A DNA stretch of 64,000 nt from Pseudoscleropodium purum (Eukaryota; Streptophyta; Bryopsida; Hypnales; Brachytheciaceae): assembly GCA_963969395.1 (NCBI GenBank), contig OZ017801.1, positions 10,173,611-10,237,610 of the forward strand, written 5' to 3'. Shown here one piece after another: positions 11,401 through 22,299 of this stretch. The notes beneath the pieces were generated by a model that had not been told where the DNA came from, searched no databases, and saw only the letters and a list, made by a program, of their open reading frames with translations. The translations under genes and the position numbers were made by a program. How positions within the stretch are numbered: the stretch's first letter is position 1; each line of letters starts with the position of its first letter.

Positions 11401-13509
11401 GCTATTTTCATAACTTTTTTGAAAGACATGTAATCTATAATTAGACTACATGGAAAAACAAGCAAAGGTTAATTTGGATCCTAAAGAAACATGTTGATAT
11501 TGGTGAGGCAACTAGTTTTCTTTTAGGGCAATGAGAGACTAACAAAGCAACAAACCATCTTGATGACCCTAAACCAAACTAAACACCTTTGAGATAGATA
11601 CCAAAGATCCTATATGTCATATCCGCATGAATTGTGTCGCGCCACATTGGATTACACATTTCAATCACATTGTCACTTTAGCTATTTCATCCAATAAGAA
11701 GGAGGGATACATCTTTGAATATTACGTTTATATTGTTTTTTCATCTGTTTGCAACAAATTTTCAACCAAAAAACAATGAATGATTGTCCAACTCATAGCG
11801 TTATCTATCCATGTAAATGAGGTGGTTTTGGTTATTTGTATAGTAAAGAGATAGATGAAGCAAATTGACCTCTATTTCTTAACCCTTAAAATTTTTTATT
11901 GAGCCCATTCTCAACTTTTTGCAATTTCAGGCAAACTTTAGTGAATATATTTCTTTGAAACATTGCATGAAAAATTCAAAGTAGCTCCTAATCAACATCT
12001 TCCACATGTGAAGCATTGTCTCAGTCCATTTTGTAACTACAAAGAAAGGTTTTTTTAAACCTTAACAATATAAATCACAAAATGGAATCCCATAAATAGC
12101 TACTTTTAAAATTTTGATTGATTGAGTTAGATTGGATTGGAATGGATGGATTGATATCTATGCTTAAAGTTTTGAATCATTGTATTCCAATTAATAAGAT
12201 GAAAATTGTGAAAGACTTTGTATTATTGGTAGTACATTCATAAATAATATATAAAGTTTTTTTGGAATTCAATTTTCAATTCTTGTGATATAAACCAAAT
12301 GGGAGGATATGTTTTACTTATAAGAACATTTTTACAATTGGGATCAACATTTCTAATTCCATATCAAGGTATTAGTGATTTGGATATGTATTTCTTTCCA
12401 AGTAAATTTTTCTTGTAACATGGGTATGATTTATTTTTTGGGGGGGGGGATTCCCTTAAATTATTATAAACCTCAAGGGAAGTCACCAATATTAATCTAA
12501 GAATATTAGGTGAGTTAATATGTAGGGTTTCATTTTTGCTTGGCAACAAAACTCTAAAAGATCTAAAACAAAATTAGGGCTTCAAAAAATCACATGCAAG
12601 CATAATCTCTAAATATTTCAAATATATTGTGGAAATCTATGTCAAATATGTTACATATATCCCCTAGAAATACACCTTGGACACATGTGGTTACCAAATA
12701 ATACAAAGAACTCACTACTACAATGAGTGGAGAGCCCTTTCATTAATTGCAAAGTTAAAAGATTAAGGTGCTCTAAAAAGCATGCTAGAAAATGAAACTA
12801 GAAGCATAATGGATCAAGGAGACAATATTTACATATAATAAATCCATAAAATTATGAAACTATTTGAAGACATTTGTCTTACTAATTATCTTACAATACA
12901 CTAAAAGTTATATTACAATTTTCAAAAATTATGAAAAATAAGCCGTTGTTGATTCAATTGGAACGGTTGAGAATAATGTGCATTACTATATTAATTGTAT
13001 GTTTACAAATGTACATTCAAGAGCTAAATGTCAATCTAAAAGCTATTACCAAATAGCTATTGAAGTGATTTATTGGAACGATTTTGTTTTTTCAAAATTC
13101 TTGAAATGGAGAATAAAAAATGTCTATAAAAGGAAAAAAATGTTATAAAAATTAAACTTGCTTGTTTATCTTTATTACTTCTTGGATTAGCAAATGAATA
13201 TAGGTTGTAGGTTATCTAATAATATTATGTCATTATATTCAACATATACAAGCTAATTTGAACAAATGATCCTTTAATTGAAGCTTGCACATTCTACAAT
13301 GAATGAAGAGTTTTCCCCCTTCTTGAGATGAATAATTTGTAGGTAAATGAGGTCGTGTGTAGTATATGTAGCCCACACGCCCATTTTGGTTTGGAACAAC
13401 ACAACTTTCAATCCAAACACCAGATTTTATAAGTTTTCTTTGGTTCCGAAAGAAATTTCTTTAACATGACAAGCAACCATGGATATAATTGGATGCTGCT
13501 AAGATGTGA
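8452..13509. other. GC-rich upstream flank, then AT-rich DNA without genes
   Basis: Bases 8452-~8650 are GC-rich and should hold the promoter and 5' UTR of the minus-strand two-exon gene. The plus-strand open frame at 8236-8649 is its shadow. From ~8700 to 13500 the DNA is strongly AT-rich, with only short chance frames. Local items are an inverted repeat at 9352-9398 and a run of nine G at about 12440-12449. No domain or RNA gene was recognised. Confidence 0.6.
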
Positions 13510-13620
13510 GCCTCGAGCAGCGAGCCACGAGCCACGAGCAGGAACATGTGAGCAGGGAGCGTGAACATGTGAGCAGGGAGCAGGAACATGTGAGCAGTTC
13601 ACTGTTCACGCTCCCATTTA
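13510..13620 (+). repeat. 21-bp minisatellite with a 12-bp inverted repeat
   Basis: Units of the form GAACATGTGAGCAGGGAGC plus two variable bases are repeated about three times, after GAGCCAC(G)-type shorter repeats. GGGAGCGTGAAC (13555-13566) is matched perfectly in inverted orientation by GTTCACGCTCCC (13604-13615), so a hairpin with a 37-nt loop is possible. The GC-rich block is isolated in AT-rich DNA. Confidence 0.8.
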
Positions 13621-13734
13621 GAGAAAATTTCAGTTGTAAAATCAAAAAATGTGCAAAAATATTGACAGTATTATCAAAAAATGTAGTGGGAGAAGGAGGG
13701 CCTATAAGCGTGGAATCACGGATATAGGATGAGG

Positions 13735-14060
13735 ATGAATGAAAGGCATAATAAAGAAGGAAGAAAAAAATAAATATACTAAGAACAAACAAGGAAAAAA
13801 TGACAAATACATAATTGAAAAAATAAAAATAAAAATAAAAAGGTAAAAAATAAAAGAAAAAATAAAAGAAAATAAATAAGAAAAGATAAAAGAGTAATTA
13901 CAAAAGGAAAAAAAAAGGACAAAAGAAAAGGAAAAAAAAAAAAACACCAAGAAGAAAAAAAAAATGGAAAAAATAACATATTTAAAATACGACAGAAATA
14001 AAAAATTTGATGAGAAAAAAAACAAAATAAGAGAAGGGAAATACATGAATACGACGTAAG
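13735..14060 (+). repeat. A-rich purine tract
   Basis: More than 300 bases consist almost entirely of A with some G and T, built from AAATAAAAG-like and GGAAAAAAAA-like words. The minus strand therefore gives spurious Phe/Ile/Leu/Ser-rich frames (13702-14121, 13779-14114). It lies just beyond the 3' side of the transposase relic and may be part of that element's end, but no terminal inverted repeat was found. Confidence 0.8.
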
Positions 14061-14357
14061 TATAAAACAAATGAAAGGGATAAACAGTAATGACATAAAA
14101 AACAACACACGCAATGACCATAAACTGAATTTATATTTATATGAAGTCCTTATATAAGATATAAGTATTACAAACTGTAATACTCTAAAACAATAATGAA
14201 AATACTACATGGATCTTTACTATAAAACTCCACAGTTTCATAATCTATATTTTCAACCACTCTGTACTATGAAAGTTTATGGTCTACATATAATAGCTAC
14301 GAAGAAAGAGTTTTCGAAAGACTACTCATTCTCTACAACTCCAGCCAGCTCTAGAAT

Positions 14358-16171
14358 CTACATGACCTCGTTGTATGAATACGTAGGCTGATGAATGAAC
14401 TTCTCCGTCTCGTAGTTCATCTTACACAAGTAGCAGAAGATGTAATACAAGTGCTTGCATGGCACCCATTTCCTGGTTGCAGCCTTAGCACTCATGCCCA
14501 AGAAGTCCTCACAAGTACATTGTGGGATGGTGGAGACGGAGACAAGGTAAGCCTTGTCATTATCATTCACAATGGTAATAACCACGCCACAATCCGGATG
14601 TGGAACAACTGTCACACCTGTGATATAATACCCATTCATGTGTTCGGTACTCATCCACCTATTCTTGTGATCAGCATGTGGGGCATCAGGGCTACGACGA
14701 CACTTCTTCCCAAATCTGTTGCTAGGATGAGTGTCTGGGTGGTCTGCAACTTGAAACATAGATCGTGGTATGGGAATATTCACCTGAGTAAGAAACTTTT
14801 GGCGAGGTGACAATGCTTCTTGCTGTTGGAGTTGAAAGCCGGCATCTTCAAGATTGAGAATCTCTTCACAAGTGAGATTTGTTCCAAACTTCACAGGCCA
14901 AGTTAGAGGGACAAGGGGCCAATCAATAACAAATTGTTTCTTACTACCCATTACACATCGGTGAATGTCGTCAGGGCAGAAGAAGAATTCTGCCTCCATA
15001 TTACGGCCTTTCCTCACATCCTTCTTCATCCCTGAGTAAGTCGGTGCAAGAGTGCCATTCGGGCCATATGCAATCTTGGTTTTGCAGGCTTGTCTTGATA
15101 TGGCCTGAAGAGCTTGACATTGCCTCCTAGAGGATTTAGGGAGTCGGGCAATGTGCCATTCTTTGGGATCACAATTCGACTCCATCACCCTCGTCGTGTG
15201 AGCAACATGGTGTTGAGGGCTCTTCAAAGACTCCTCGATGCGCTGCGTAGTGGACTTGGTATTTGGCTTGGGAATAGAATAATTTACCTTGTCCGGACGA
15301 TGTGAGTCGAACTCAGATCCTGGAGGTAGGTTGAGCTTGCGCTTTGTGGAACCAAATATCTCTGCCCCTTCTAAAATAATCGGATGATCAGGGAGGTCGC
15401 CAGCACCGGGGAACGACTTCATGGCTTGGGCAATGAGCTTGGGATCTCCACTATTCGTTGCCGCTCTAAGCTTCAATGCGGCTTGATCAGGCCCCTTACC
15501 TCGTTGTCCACCTTTCAGCCATTCGCGGTAATTAGTAATTTGCATGAAGGCTCGCACCATGTCATCCATTGTAGCTTCGTAGATGCACTCCATGGTATTC
15601 CCAGATTGCATCAACCACTTGTGATGTACGGACTCCGCCAGATTGCAGGAAGGCATCTCAGCTCGTTACTCAAGACTCAAATCCTGTCAAATCAATTCAA
15701 CAACTAAGTTAAGGATTGGAGAGGGAGTAAAACATTCAAGTTAGAAAACGAAACCAAATAGTATGAAAGTGAACTTACCAATATCATTTGGCCACCCCAT
15801 TGTCTGTATCGCTGGTGCCAGAATGCCAACCATTCAAATAGAGAAGCCAAACATTCCTCTCTAGCAGCACCAGAGGTAGCCCACCATGCACGAATTGCAT
15901 GATATTTTTCGTCAGCCTCCCTTTGGGTCTTTGCATCTCTATACTCGCGACAGAGTTGTTTGTGCTGGAATTGGAGCTCAGGTTTGATGTATTTGGTCGT
16001 ATACTTGTCTAAGTTTGCAGACCAATGATAAAAACATGATCGTTCACGATCCTCCATAGGCCCATTAGGATCCCCTGAACCATACACCTTCCTAACAGCT
16101 ATCCAATTTGTTTGGGCACTATCCGCCATGAATCCTTTAAAGTTGACGTTAGGCACACCGTTCTCAAGCAT
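14358..16171 (-). mobile_element. MULE-type transposase relic with SWIM zinc finger, 5'-truncated
   Basis: There are two exons: 16171-15779 (131 codons) and 15656-14358 (432 codons plus stop). They are joined in phase 0 across a 122-bp intron (15778-15657, GTAAGT donor, AG acceptor), giving ~563 residues. FKGFMADSAQ near the start resembles the region around the second catalytic Asp of Mutator-like transposases, followed by a C..H pair (CFYHW) and, at the start of exon 2, MPSCNLAESVHHKW, where the Glu is a candidate for the third acidic residue. The C terminus has a SWIM zinc finger, CTC...CKH (C-x-C-x17-C-x-H). The N-terminal DNA-binding part and the first Asp are missing: upstream the frame runs into the GA microsatellite and the GLOX fragment. 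The remaining frame has no stop, so decay is limited. It could also be a domesticated fragment, but truncation makes a dead relic more likely. Confidence 0.78.
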
Positions 16172-16356
16172 AGAGAGAGAGAGAAGAGAGAAGAGAGAAG
16201 AGAGAGAAGAGAGAGAAGAGAGAGAAGAGAGAGAAGAGGGAAGAGAGAGAAGAGAGAGAAGAGAGAAGAGAGAAGAGAGAAGAGAGAAGAGGGAAGAGAG
16301 AGAAGAGAGAGAAGAGAGAAGAGAGAAGAGAGAAGAGAGAAGAGAGAGAGAGAAGA
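16172..16356 (+). repeat. GAGAGAAGA microsatellite, polymorphic between copies
   Basis: About 185 bases of GA-rich sequence are built from 7- and 9-base units (GAGAGAA, GAGAGAGAA). Copy B has 18 more bases (45682-45884), equal to two 9-base units. It separates the transposase relic from the GLOX fragment and is read through in plus-strand frames as Arg/Glu repeats. Confidence 0.95.
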
Positions 16357-16780
16357 CCAGGCCTCGTATAACTTCTCAGGAGTGAGATTTCCCACTGAGC
16401 TTCGTCTTGAGAAATACTCGCCTTACTACTTGAGCATGGAATTCGACGACGTGAGGCTCACCATAACCACGAAGTGGTTGCCGCCCGTGAAGCTCGGCGG
16501 GGAGATTCGCGTCGCGTTCACGAGTCGTTCATGGGTGAAGTTTGTGCAGATTAGTTTGTACGCACCGCCGTTCACGACGCACGCGAATTCGATGAACCAG
16601 AGGATGGTGGTTTTGAATGTCACGGTGCCCCGGGAGGCGCGGGGAGCGTGGGAAGTCGTCGCGACGGCGCCGAGGAATGCGAATGTGACGCCGCCGGGGT
16701 GGTACATGCTCACCGCGCTCAACACGGGCGTGGCGCCTGCGATTCCGAGCAAGGCCTTGTGGGTGCAAATCACGCCCTAA
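16355..16780 (+). pseudogene. C-terminal fragment of a GLOX-type glyoxal/galactose oxidase
   Basis: The plus-strand frame from 16355 to the stop at 16778 (141 residues) matches the C-terminal Ig-like domain (DUF1929) of plant GLOX copper-radical oxidases. It shows YNFSGVRFPTELRLEKYSP, then FTTHANSMNQRMVVL, which should hold the domain's copper-ligand His, then PPGWYMLTALNTGVAP and a closing ALWVQITP. The complete enzyme oxidises aldehydes with release of H2O2, generally at the cell wall. Here the kelch domain with the radical Cys-Tyr pair and remaining ligands is absent: the sequence begins abruptly at the GA microsatellite. It is GC-rich and undamaged within the fragment. No upstream exon of the gene is present in the unit, so I call it a truncated pseudogene. 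A chimeric transcript cannot be excluded. Confidence 0.82.
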
Positions 16781-18066
16781 GAATCTAAGATCGATCATGT
16801 CACCCGAAATTTGCATAATTTAGATTACATTGGGGGGGATCACAGTTCCCGATTTCAGACCTTCAACTCTGTCGGTGGTTTCACTTGTAGCCTGTGCAAT
16901 TTTGAGTCTCCAATTCTTGTTTGAAAGTACTAGCCCCCCTTAGAAATCGCATTGTCCAAGTCGCCCTCCTTCTCAGAGTACGAAGTCTCTTCAAATCTGA
17001 CAGCCCAATATTAGGGATGCAAAGCTCGCGATTCTTGTTTTGCGACTTGCAAATTGTTACCAATCTGGACAGGACAAGCTTGTTCTATCCCCAAAGTACT
17101 AGCCCCTTGCAGAATTTTGGAACGCAATACTGACGAAATCGCCTTCTTCGACAAGGCCAGCTCAAAACTCTACTTTAAAGCAATGTGGTTAACGTCGGCA
17201 CTTTTGATGATAAATTTCGGGCTCATACTTGTGCAAGGCTCAAAAAAACAGACGAGAGTGTCGGAGCGGGATCCCTATTGCGATCATACCGAGCGCATTG
17301 CTCACTCCTGAGCTCTTCAGTTTGTACACCAACTCCCGTAATTTCAATCATTTTTTTTACAAATCAAGTAAAAATTGCGATCAAAGTCACATTCTGTTGT
17401 AGGCGAGTTGTTCAGTTGTAACTGTCACGAAAGCAGGGGCCCACCCACGAGACCTGCAATGGCTAAGGCCTCCTGCCATGTATTGGTCATCGAGGAAACT
17501 TCACAAGGGTGCTACAATTGAAAGTAGCTATTGCACTTTCATGTGGACCAAGTGGGTGGGGAAGGATACAATTACAAACCCACACGTATTAGATTCTCTC
17601 AAAATGACTTGTTTCCACCGAGGTGAAACTTCAACTCCTCTCACGCTTGCCCACCCGGCAAGGCAATCGACGAAGGTTGTTTTGTCTTGTTGCTTGAATT
17701 AGCACAAAACTTGCTCGCCCAGCTCAACATGGCAGATTGGCAGGAGGGCCTGAGTGACAGAAATTGCGTGGAGATCCATTCATGTGGAAAAGTGCGACCA
17801 TTAGTCTCCATTACTCTCCACTTTCGATCTCCATCGCTGTGTGTCTGTCAACTTAACGGCCAGATTGCGCCCTCACGCTCCACTTGGCGGATGCGCAGTC
17901 ATCACGAAATCACTGCGCTTCTTGATTACGTCTTCGATGGGGCGATGCTACCACTCCAAGAGCACCAATTATACCAAGAATGCCAAGAGTTTGCAATTCT
18001 CCGACGCCGTGGTGGGTTGCGCTACATCGCTTGGCAATTTGAGGGTAAAGTGGAGGAGGCGGCGAG
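16781..18066. other. Intergenic stretch upstream of the monooxygenase
   Basis: No convincing gene is present. Two diverged copies of a ~60-base segment start with AAAGTACTAGCCCC (about 16923 and 17094) and both continue to (A)AATCGC..CCTTCTTC-like text. The last few hundred bases should include the promoter and 5' UTR of the gene starting at 18067. Open frames such as 17687-18118 overlap that gene's first exon out of frame and are shadows. Confidence 0.5.
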
Positions 18067-21000
18067 ATGGCTATGGAGATGGACGTCTGCATCGTGGGCG
18101 GTGGATTGGCGGGGTTAGCACTCGCGATCGGAATGCAAGAGCGCGGCATTCGAACGCACGTCTTCGAGAAGGCGCCCAAGATTCGACCCCACAGTGGCAC
18201 CGCCCTCAGCTTGGCTGCAAACGGTACCAACCCTGCGAATGTTGTTGCAAGTGATGGTAATGTAGTGTATGGAGATCAATTCATTCGAATGGCAGTTTTC
18301 CGATTGCCAAATTGAGATGTTCTTCTTCAGACTCTAGGATAGGTTTTAGGAATTTTGTTCGGTACATGCAAATGATGGGAATCTAGTGTATGGAGATCCC
18401 TGCATTCAAATGGCAGTTTTCTCAATTGCCAAATTCATCAGAAAACTAGGATAGTTTAGGGTTTAGTTTGGTAAATGCAAATGATGGGAATCTAGTGTAT
18501 GGAGATCAACGCATTCAAATGGCAGTTTTCCCAATTACCGAATTGAGGCGTTCTTCATCAGAAACCAAGGATAGTCTAGGGTTTAATTTGGTACAAGTTT
18601 GCCAAAATCACTGAAAACCTCCATTGTAATGAACATATTGGTCGCGACGTGCAGGATTGCGAGCGTTGGACGGGGTGAAACCGGGACTGAGTGCGACTAT
18701 GATCAAGGAAGGCGCGCACATCACGCACATGCGAGCGAAATCCTCGCCGGGGGTGAATAGTGAGCTGTTCAACGAGGTGATCATCCCGTGCCAACCAGGT
18801 CTCATGTGCATGATCCCCTGGAAGACGGCCCAACAGACGCTGGCAGACACTGTCTTGGATCAAAGCTTGTTGCACTGGCGCCACTCGTTTCTTGACTACA
18901 GCCTCATAGAGGTAGGGTCTAAGATCCCCAGTCACAGGAGTTCACCCATTTTTTTCTTATTTTTTCGTTTCTTTGGAACGCAACTTTGACGGCTTACATC
19001 ACATGAAACTGCGCTGTCCTATCGAATGAGTTTTACAATTGGAGAGAATAGACCGCAGGGTTCCCCGATTTGCCTGTCATGGATTAGGTACTGGACACTA
19101 TTTGCGTCACTTTTAAGTACTTTGACTTGTGTTGGATTGTGGTTCTTGGGAGATCGGTGTAGAGTTGTGTACCGATTCTTGGACTGTATGGAGGATAACG
19201 TTCTTTAGCAGTTGTGAGAAGTCACTTAAATGACGACTCAGAAATCTGACATTCATTGTAAAGAGCATGCGTGTAGAGTGCATGGCCCTCTTCTTCCTAT
19301 AGCCTTTGTTATCTTTTCCCATGTGCACAAAAAGAGTCTAAATTCCTTTTCCAAGTATGTTGCGGCAGATCCTCAAGGATGTTTTCGTATCCTCCACTCT
19401 TTTTCCGTATCCTCCACCTTACTGCTTGCAACCCCTTGCATTGGAGGTTAGGGTTTACCGGGATCAGGGTTTACATTGGAGATGACGGTTTCTAGTCACT
19501 GAATTGGGTGAACAGGGCGGTGTGGAGGCAACCTTTGAAGCATTCGTCGATGGAGAGGACGGCCAGTCTTCCGTCCAAACAATTTTAGTGCGTGCCAAGT
19601 TGCTTGTGGGCTGTGATGGTCTCTGGTCTCAAGTGCGTAAGATTTTGGTGGGTGAAAAAGGTGACGAGCCGCGGGATCTGTACCTTAACACTTGGAATGC
19701 CGTAATCCCTACAGAGCCTGTCAGGTACTATCACTTTCTCTAGTGTCACATCCTCTGCTCATTTAGCAAAACCTAGCAAAGGGATGTACCCAGTTTAGAA
19801 TGCACTCTTTCCTTTCACTGTCACTCCTCTCACAAGAAGATGCATCCAAATCTGATAACAAGGAGTTCAACAAGTGCGGAAAGATTTCTATCTCTCACTC
19901 ATCAAGTATTTCTTTTATGCCACATTTCATGTGACCCTAAAGCCTGGGACTGGGACTTAAAAGAGGTATGAGTGGGTATCATATGTTTCATCCTTGTATC
20001 CTTCGGCTCTGTTCCTAACTCAAAATAACTGCATATTGGTGGCAGGGAATTAAATCTGCATGAAAGCAATGAAATTTGCATCTTTCACTTCGTGTCAAAG
20101 AGCAAATTGTGTTATCTGTGCGACTCTAGTAAGAATCTGTCAACACATCTACGTGCCCTTCATTTTCAAACCTATTTACATTAATTGATAACATTGCTAT
20201 ATATATTATTGCACTAGGCTTCCAGTCAGCTTGTAGGTAACTATTTACAATTGAGTTATTAGTTGCCGATTGCAAATGATGAGGGCTCTGAAACTTTGGT
20301 TGTAAGAAGGACAGGGACTAGCAAAAATGAGTTCTAATTTTCTGGTTGCGTCAATGACTTGTAATGAGTGGGTTATTTTGTTGCAGGTGCCGGATTAACC
20401 CTCTGGCAGGTGCGGGGGCCTGATGTGAGTGGAGAAATCACAAAAGCTTACGCCTCAGATTTGGAGGCTCATGGCCCCGATGTAAGAAAAGTGAGAGCAT
20501 TGAGGCAAATGGAGGGCCTGGAGGGCATGGAAAACATGGTCAAAGTCATGGAAGACACCCACCCTGATATGGTTCGGGAAGCTCGACAAGTCGACCGCCG
20601 TGCCCTCACAAGCTGGAGTGATTCCAGCAAGGCTGTATTACTAATTGGTGATGGTACTGTCTGCAGTCCAAGATTAATCTTTCGATGGGGAGATGGTGTA
20701 GTAGTTTTGTAGGTTTGGGAAGACGAAGAGTATCTGTTTTCTCATTTGCATTCAATATTTAAATCTCATTATTCCTAATTTCGTAGAAGAATTTATTTTC
20801 TTTATTGGATATTTGGACCTCGTGATGTTCGTACATTTCCAGTTCTTGCCCAGTGGTATGAACAGGAACATGACCAGGTCTGTCTTGAATTGGACGTGTA
20901 TGCAGCTGCACATGTGATGTATCCGGGGCCGGGAGAGGGAGCTCGAACATCCTTCGAGGATGCCCACCAGCTTTCCAATCTCCTGCAAGAGGTTTTTGCT

Positions 21001-21446
21001 AGTCCTCCCAAAACAACTCTTCGGGACGCTGTGACTAGGATAAACCCTTTGACCAGGAATTGATCCGGAAAGCTGCATTAATTTTCTCCTTCCCAGTGAA
21101 ATGGTTTTTGCTCTGGTTGCTAGATATTGCACGGCGGTGAAGTGGAGATTTGTTCTTTGAACACAAAGTTTCTTGTAGAAATCCTCCATTTGTTTCTAGC
21201 AAAGCAGGTCGGAACTGATTTCGTGTTATTATCTCGACCAGATTTGAGAAGATACGCATCCCCTGCGTTTCTAGAATCCAAGCTTACGCTGCGGAGAAAA
21301 CATACTGGCCCGAGTATATCCCGGAGTGGGCGCAAAAGCTCACTAACGCGGAGAAAGCTCAAAGGAGCAAGGAATATATGAAGTGGGTGCTTCAGTACCC
21401 AGAATGCATGCAGGGAGACCCAGACTCAACCTACTGGAAGCCATGA
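18067..21446 (+). CDS. Class A FAD-dependent monooxygenase, seven exons, one intron without GT donor
   Basis: Exons are 18067-18223, 18655-18911, 19516-19724, 20046-20128, 20387-20653, 20906-21038 and 21242-21446; together 1311 bases, 436 aa. All class A flavoprotein motifs are present: GGGLAG at 11-16 with Glu34 ending the Rossmann fold (FAD binding), GCDGLWSQVR at 170-179 (DG motif), and GDAAH...P..GEGAR at 323-338 (FAD ribityl binding). The closest plant relatives are the zeaxanthin epoxidase-like and salicylate hydroxylase-like NAD(P)H monooxygenases; the substrate is unknown, and no plastid transit peptide is evident. Introns 1-5 are GT-AG. Intron 6 (21039-21241) begins GATAAA after AG, yet joining there is the only way seen to keep phase and reach the conserved-looking C terminus (FEKIRIP... 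to YWKP). Reading on instead ends at TGA 21061 after 376 aa. The last base of exon 4 is A here (Ser236) and G in copy B. Confidence 0.82.
18247..18597 (+). repeat. Three-copy minisatellite inside intron 1, with telobox-like words
   Basis: Units start at 18247, 18368 and 18477 with GCAA(A/G)TGATGG(G/T)AAT and share TAGTGTATGGAGATC, then ATTC(A/G)AATGGCAGTTTTC and an (A)ATTGCCAAATT-like segment; periods are 121 and 109 bases. Units 2 and 3 end with TAGGGTTTA words (18456-18466 and 18577-18585), the reverse of the plant telobox AAACCCTA. The array fills most of intron 1. Confidence 0.85.
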
Positions 21447-22052
21447 ATGAAGCTTTTGCATTTATTCGTTGTACAGTGCCAGGGAACTTACTACCATATA
21501 TCATTGATTGACATTGTGTTTAAAACGATCCAGGTGACACTTAAACATCATTATGTTTGTACAGATGTGCCTCTCCTACAATATGCCACTGCTTGATTGC
21601 CTCGAGGATGTGAAAGTGCTATTGAGGTGACTAAGCATTTGTCATTATAAATTTGACTTGTCTAGAGTGCTGAACTCTCCTGTTAGGAGAGAAGGTGCGG
21701 GTTTAATATGCCCTTTAATTCTTTAAACTGTTTTGTGACTATACGCTTAGTGACGTTTCTCGATTCATGAAATTGATGTCGGTGCTTTTGAGTTGAGTCT
21801 TGCTTTATGCACGTATGTAATGAATCAGTTCTTGGTGTTTTTCTTTCCCTTTGGAGTGTCTTCGTAATGTAGGGAATGCACTTACGTAACGAGAAAGAAG
21901 CATAGCTGGGGTGCGTCTCGTGGCGGCCAAACTTGCACAAGGTTGACTTTTAAAATGGCCTCTTTCAGTTACTCCCACTTTAAACTGAGTTTAGTGGTGA
22001 TGCTAATATTTTCTGTGAAGGAGGTAATGTATATCTTCGAAGTAGAAGAATC

Positions 22053-22299
22053 CATACCTTAGGTTGTTTTGTTTTGTTTGTTATAGTGAGATCTCTTGGA
22101 CTGTGAGGCCACTAGTTGCATTCTTGGTACCATTGGAAAGCTCTTTGCAAGGAGGGGTGCACGGGCTTTGATTAGAGGTGTTTGGACCTCCTATGTGAAA
22201 GTTATGGATTTTTGGTTATTTTTGGTTTATTGGTTTAAAAAAAGTAGAAAATTACTTTTTTTTAAATTTTGACTATGGCAATAGCACATGGCACACTCA
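22053..22299 (+). repeat. Dispersed element family 2, member b
   Basis: This is the shorter relative of 5293-5641, without the internal 95-bp duplication. It keeps CATACCTTAGGTTG, TCTTGGACTGTG, ATTCTTGGTA, GAGGGGTGCACGGGCTTTG and the final TTTTGACTATGGCAA...GGCACACT. Confidence 0.7.

Noticed and set aside
13702..14121. Minus-strand frames of 139 and 111 residues full of Phe, Ile, Leu and Ser, looking like membrane proteins
   Set aside because: They are direct translation of an A-rich purine tract; no domain, and two overlapping frames look equally membrane-like.
16112..16780. One 222-residue plus-strand protein with an Arg/Glu-rich N terminus (228 in copy B)
   Set aside because: The Arg/Glu part is translation of the GA microsatellite and its first codons are the reverse strand of the transposase. 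Only the part from 16355 is real coding sequence (GLOX).
17687..18118. 143-residue plus-strand frame before and over monooxygenase exon 1
   Set aside because: It runs out of frame through the start of exon 1 and shows no family features.
20752..21189. Minus-strand 145-residue frame and overlapping minus frames
   Set aside because: They lie across exon 6 and flanking introns of the plus-strand monooxygenase and are shadows.
21039..21241. Minor-spliceosome (AT-AC or AT-AG) interpretation of monooxygenase intron 6
   Set aside because: ATAAACCCTTT only loosely resembles the U12 donor ATATCCTTT, and a cut before it leaves phase 0, which cannot join the C-terminal exon in frame.
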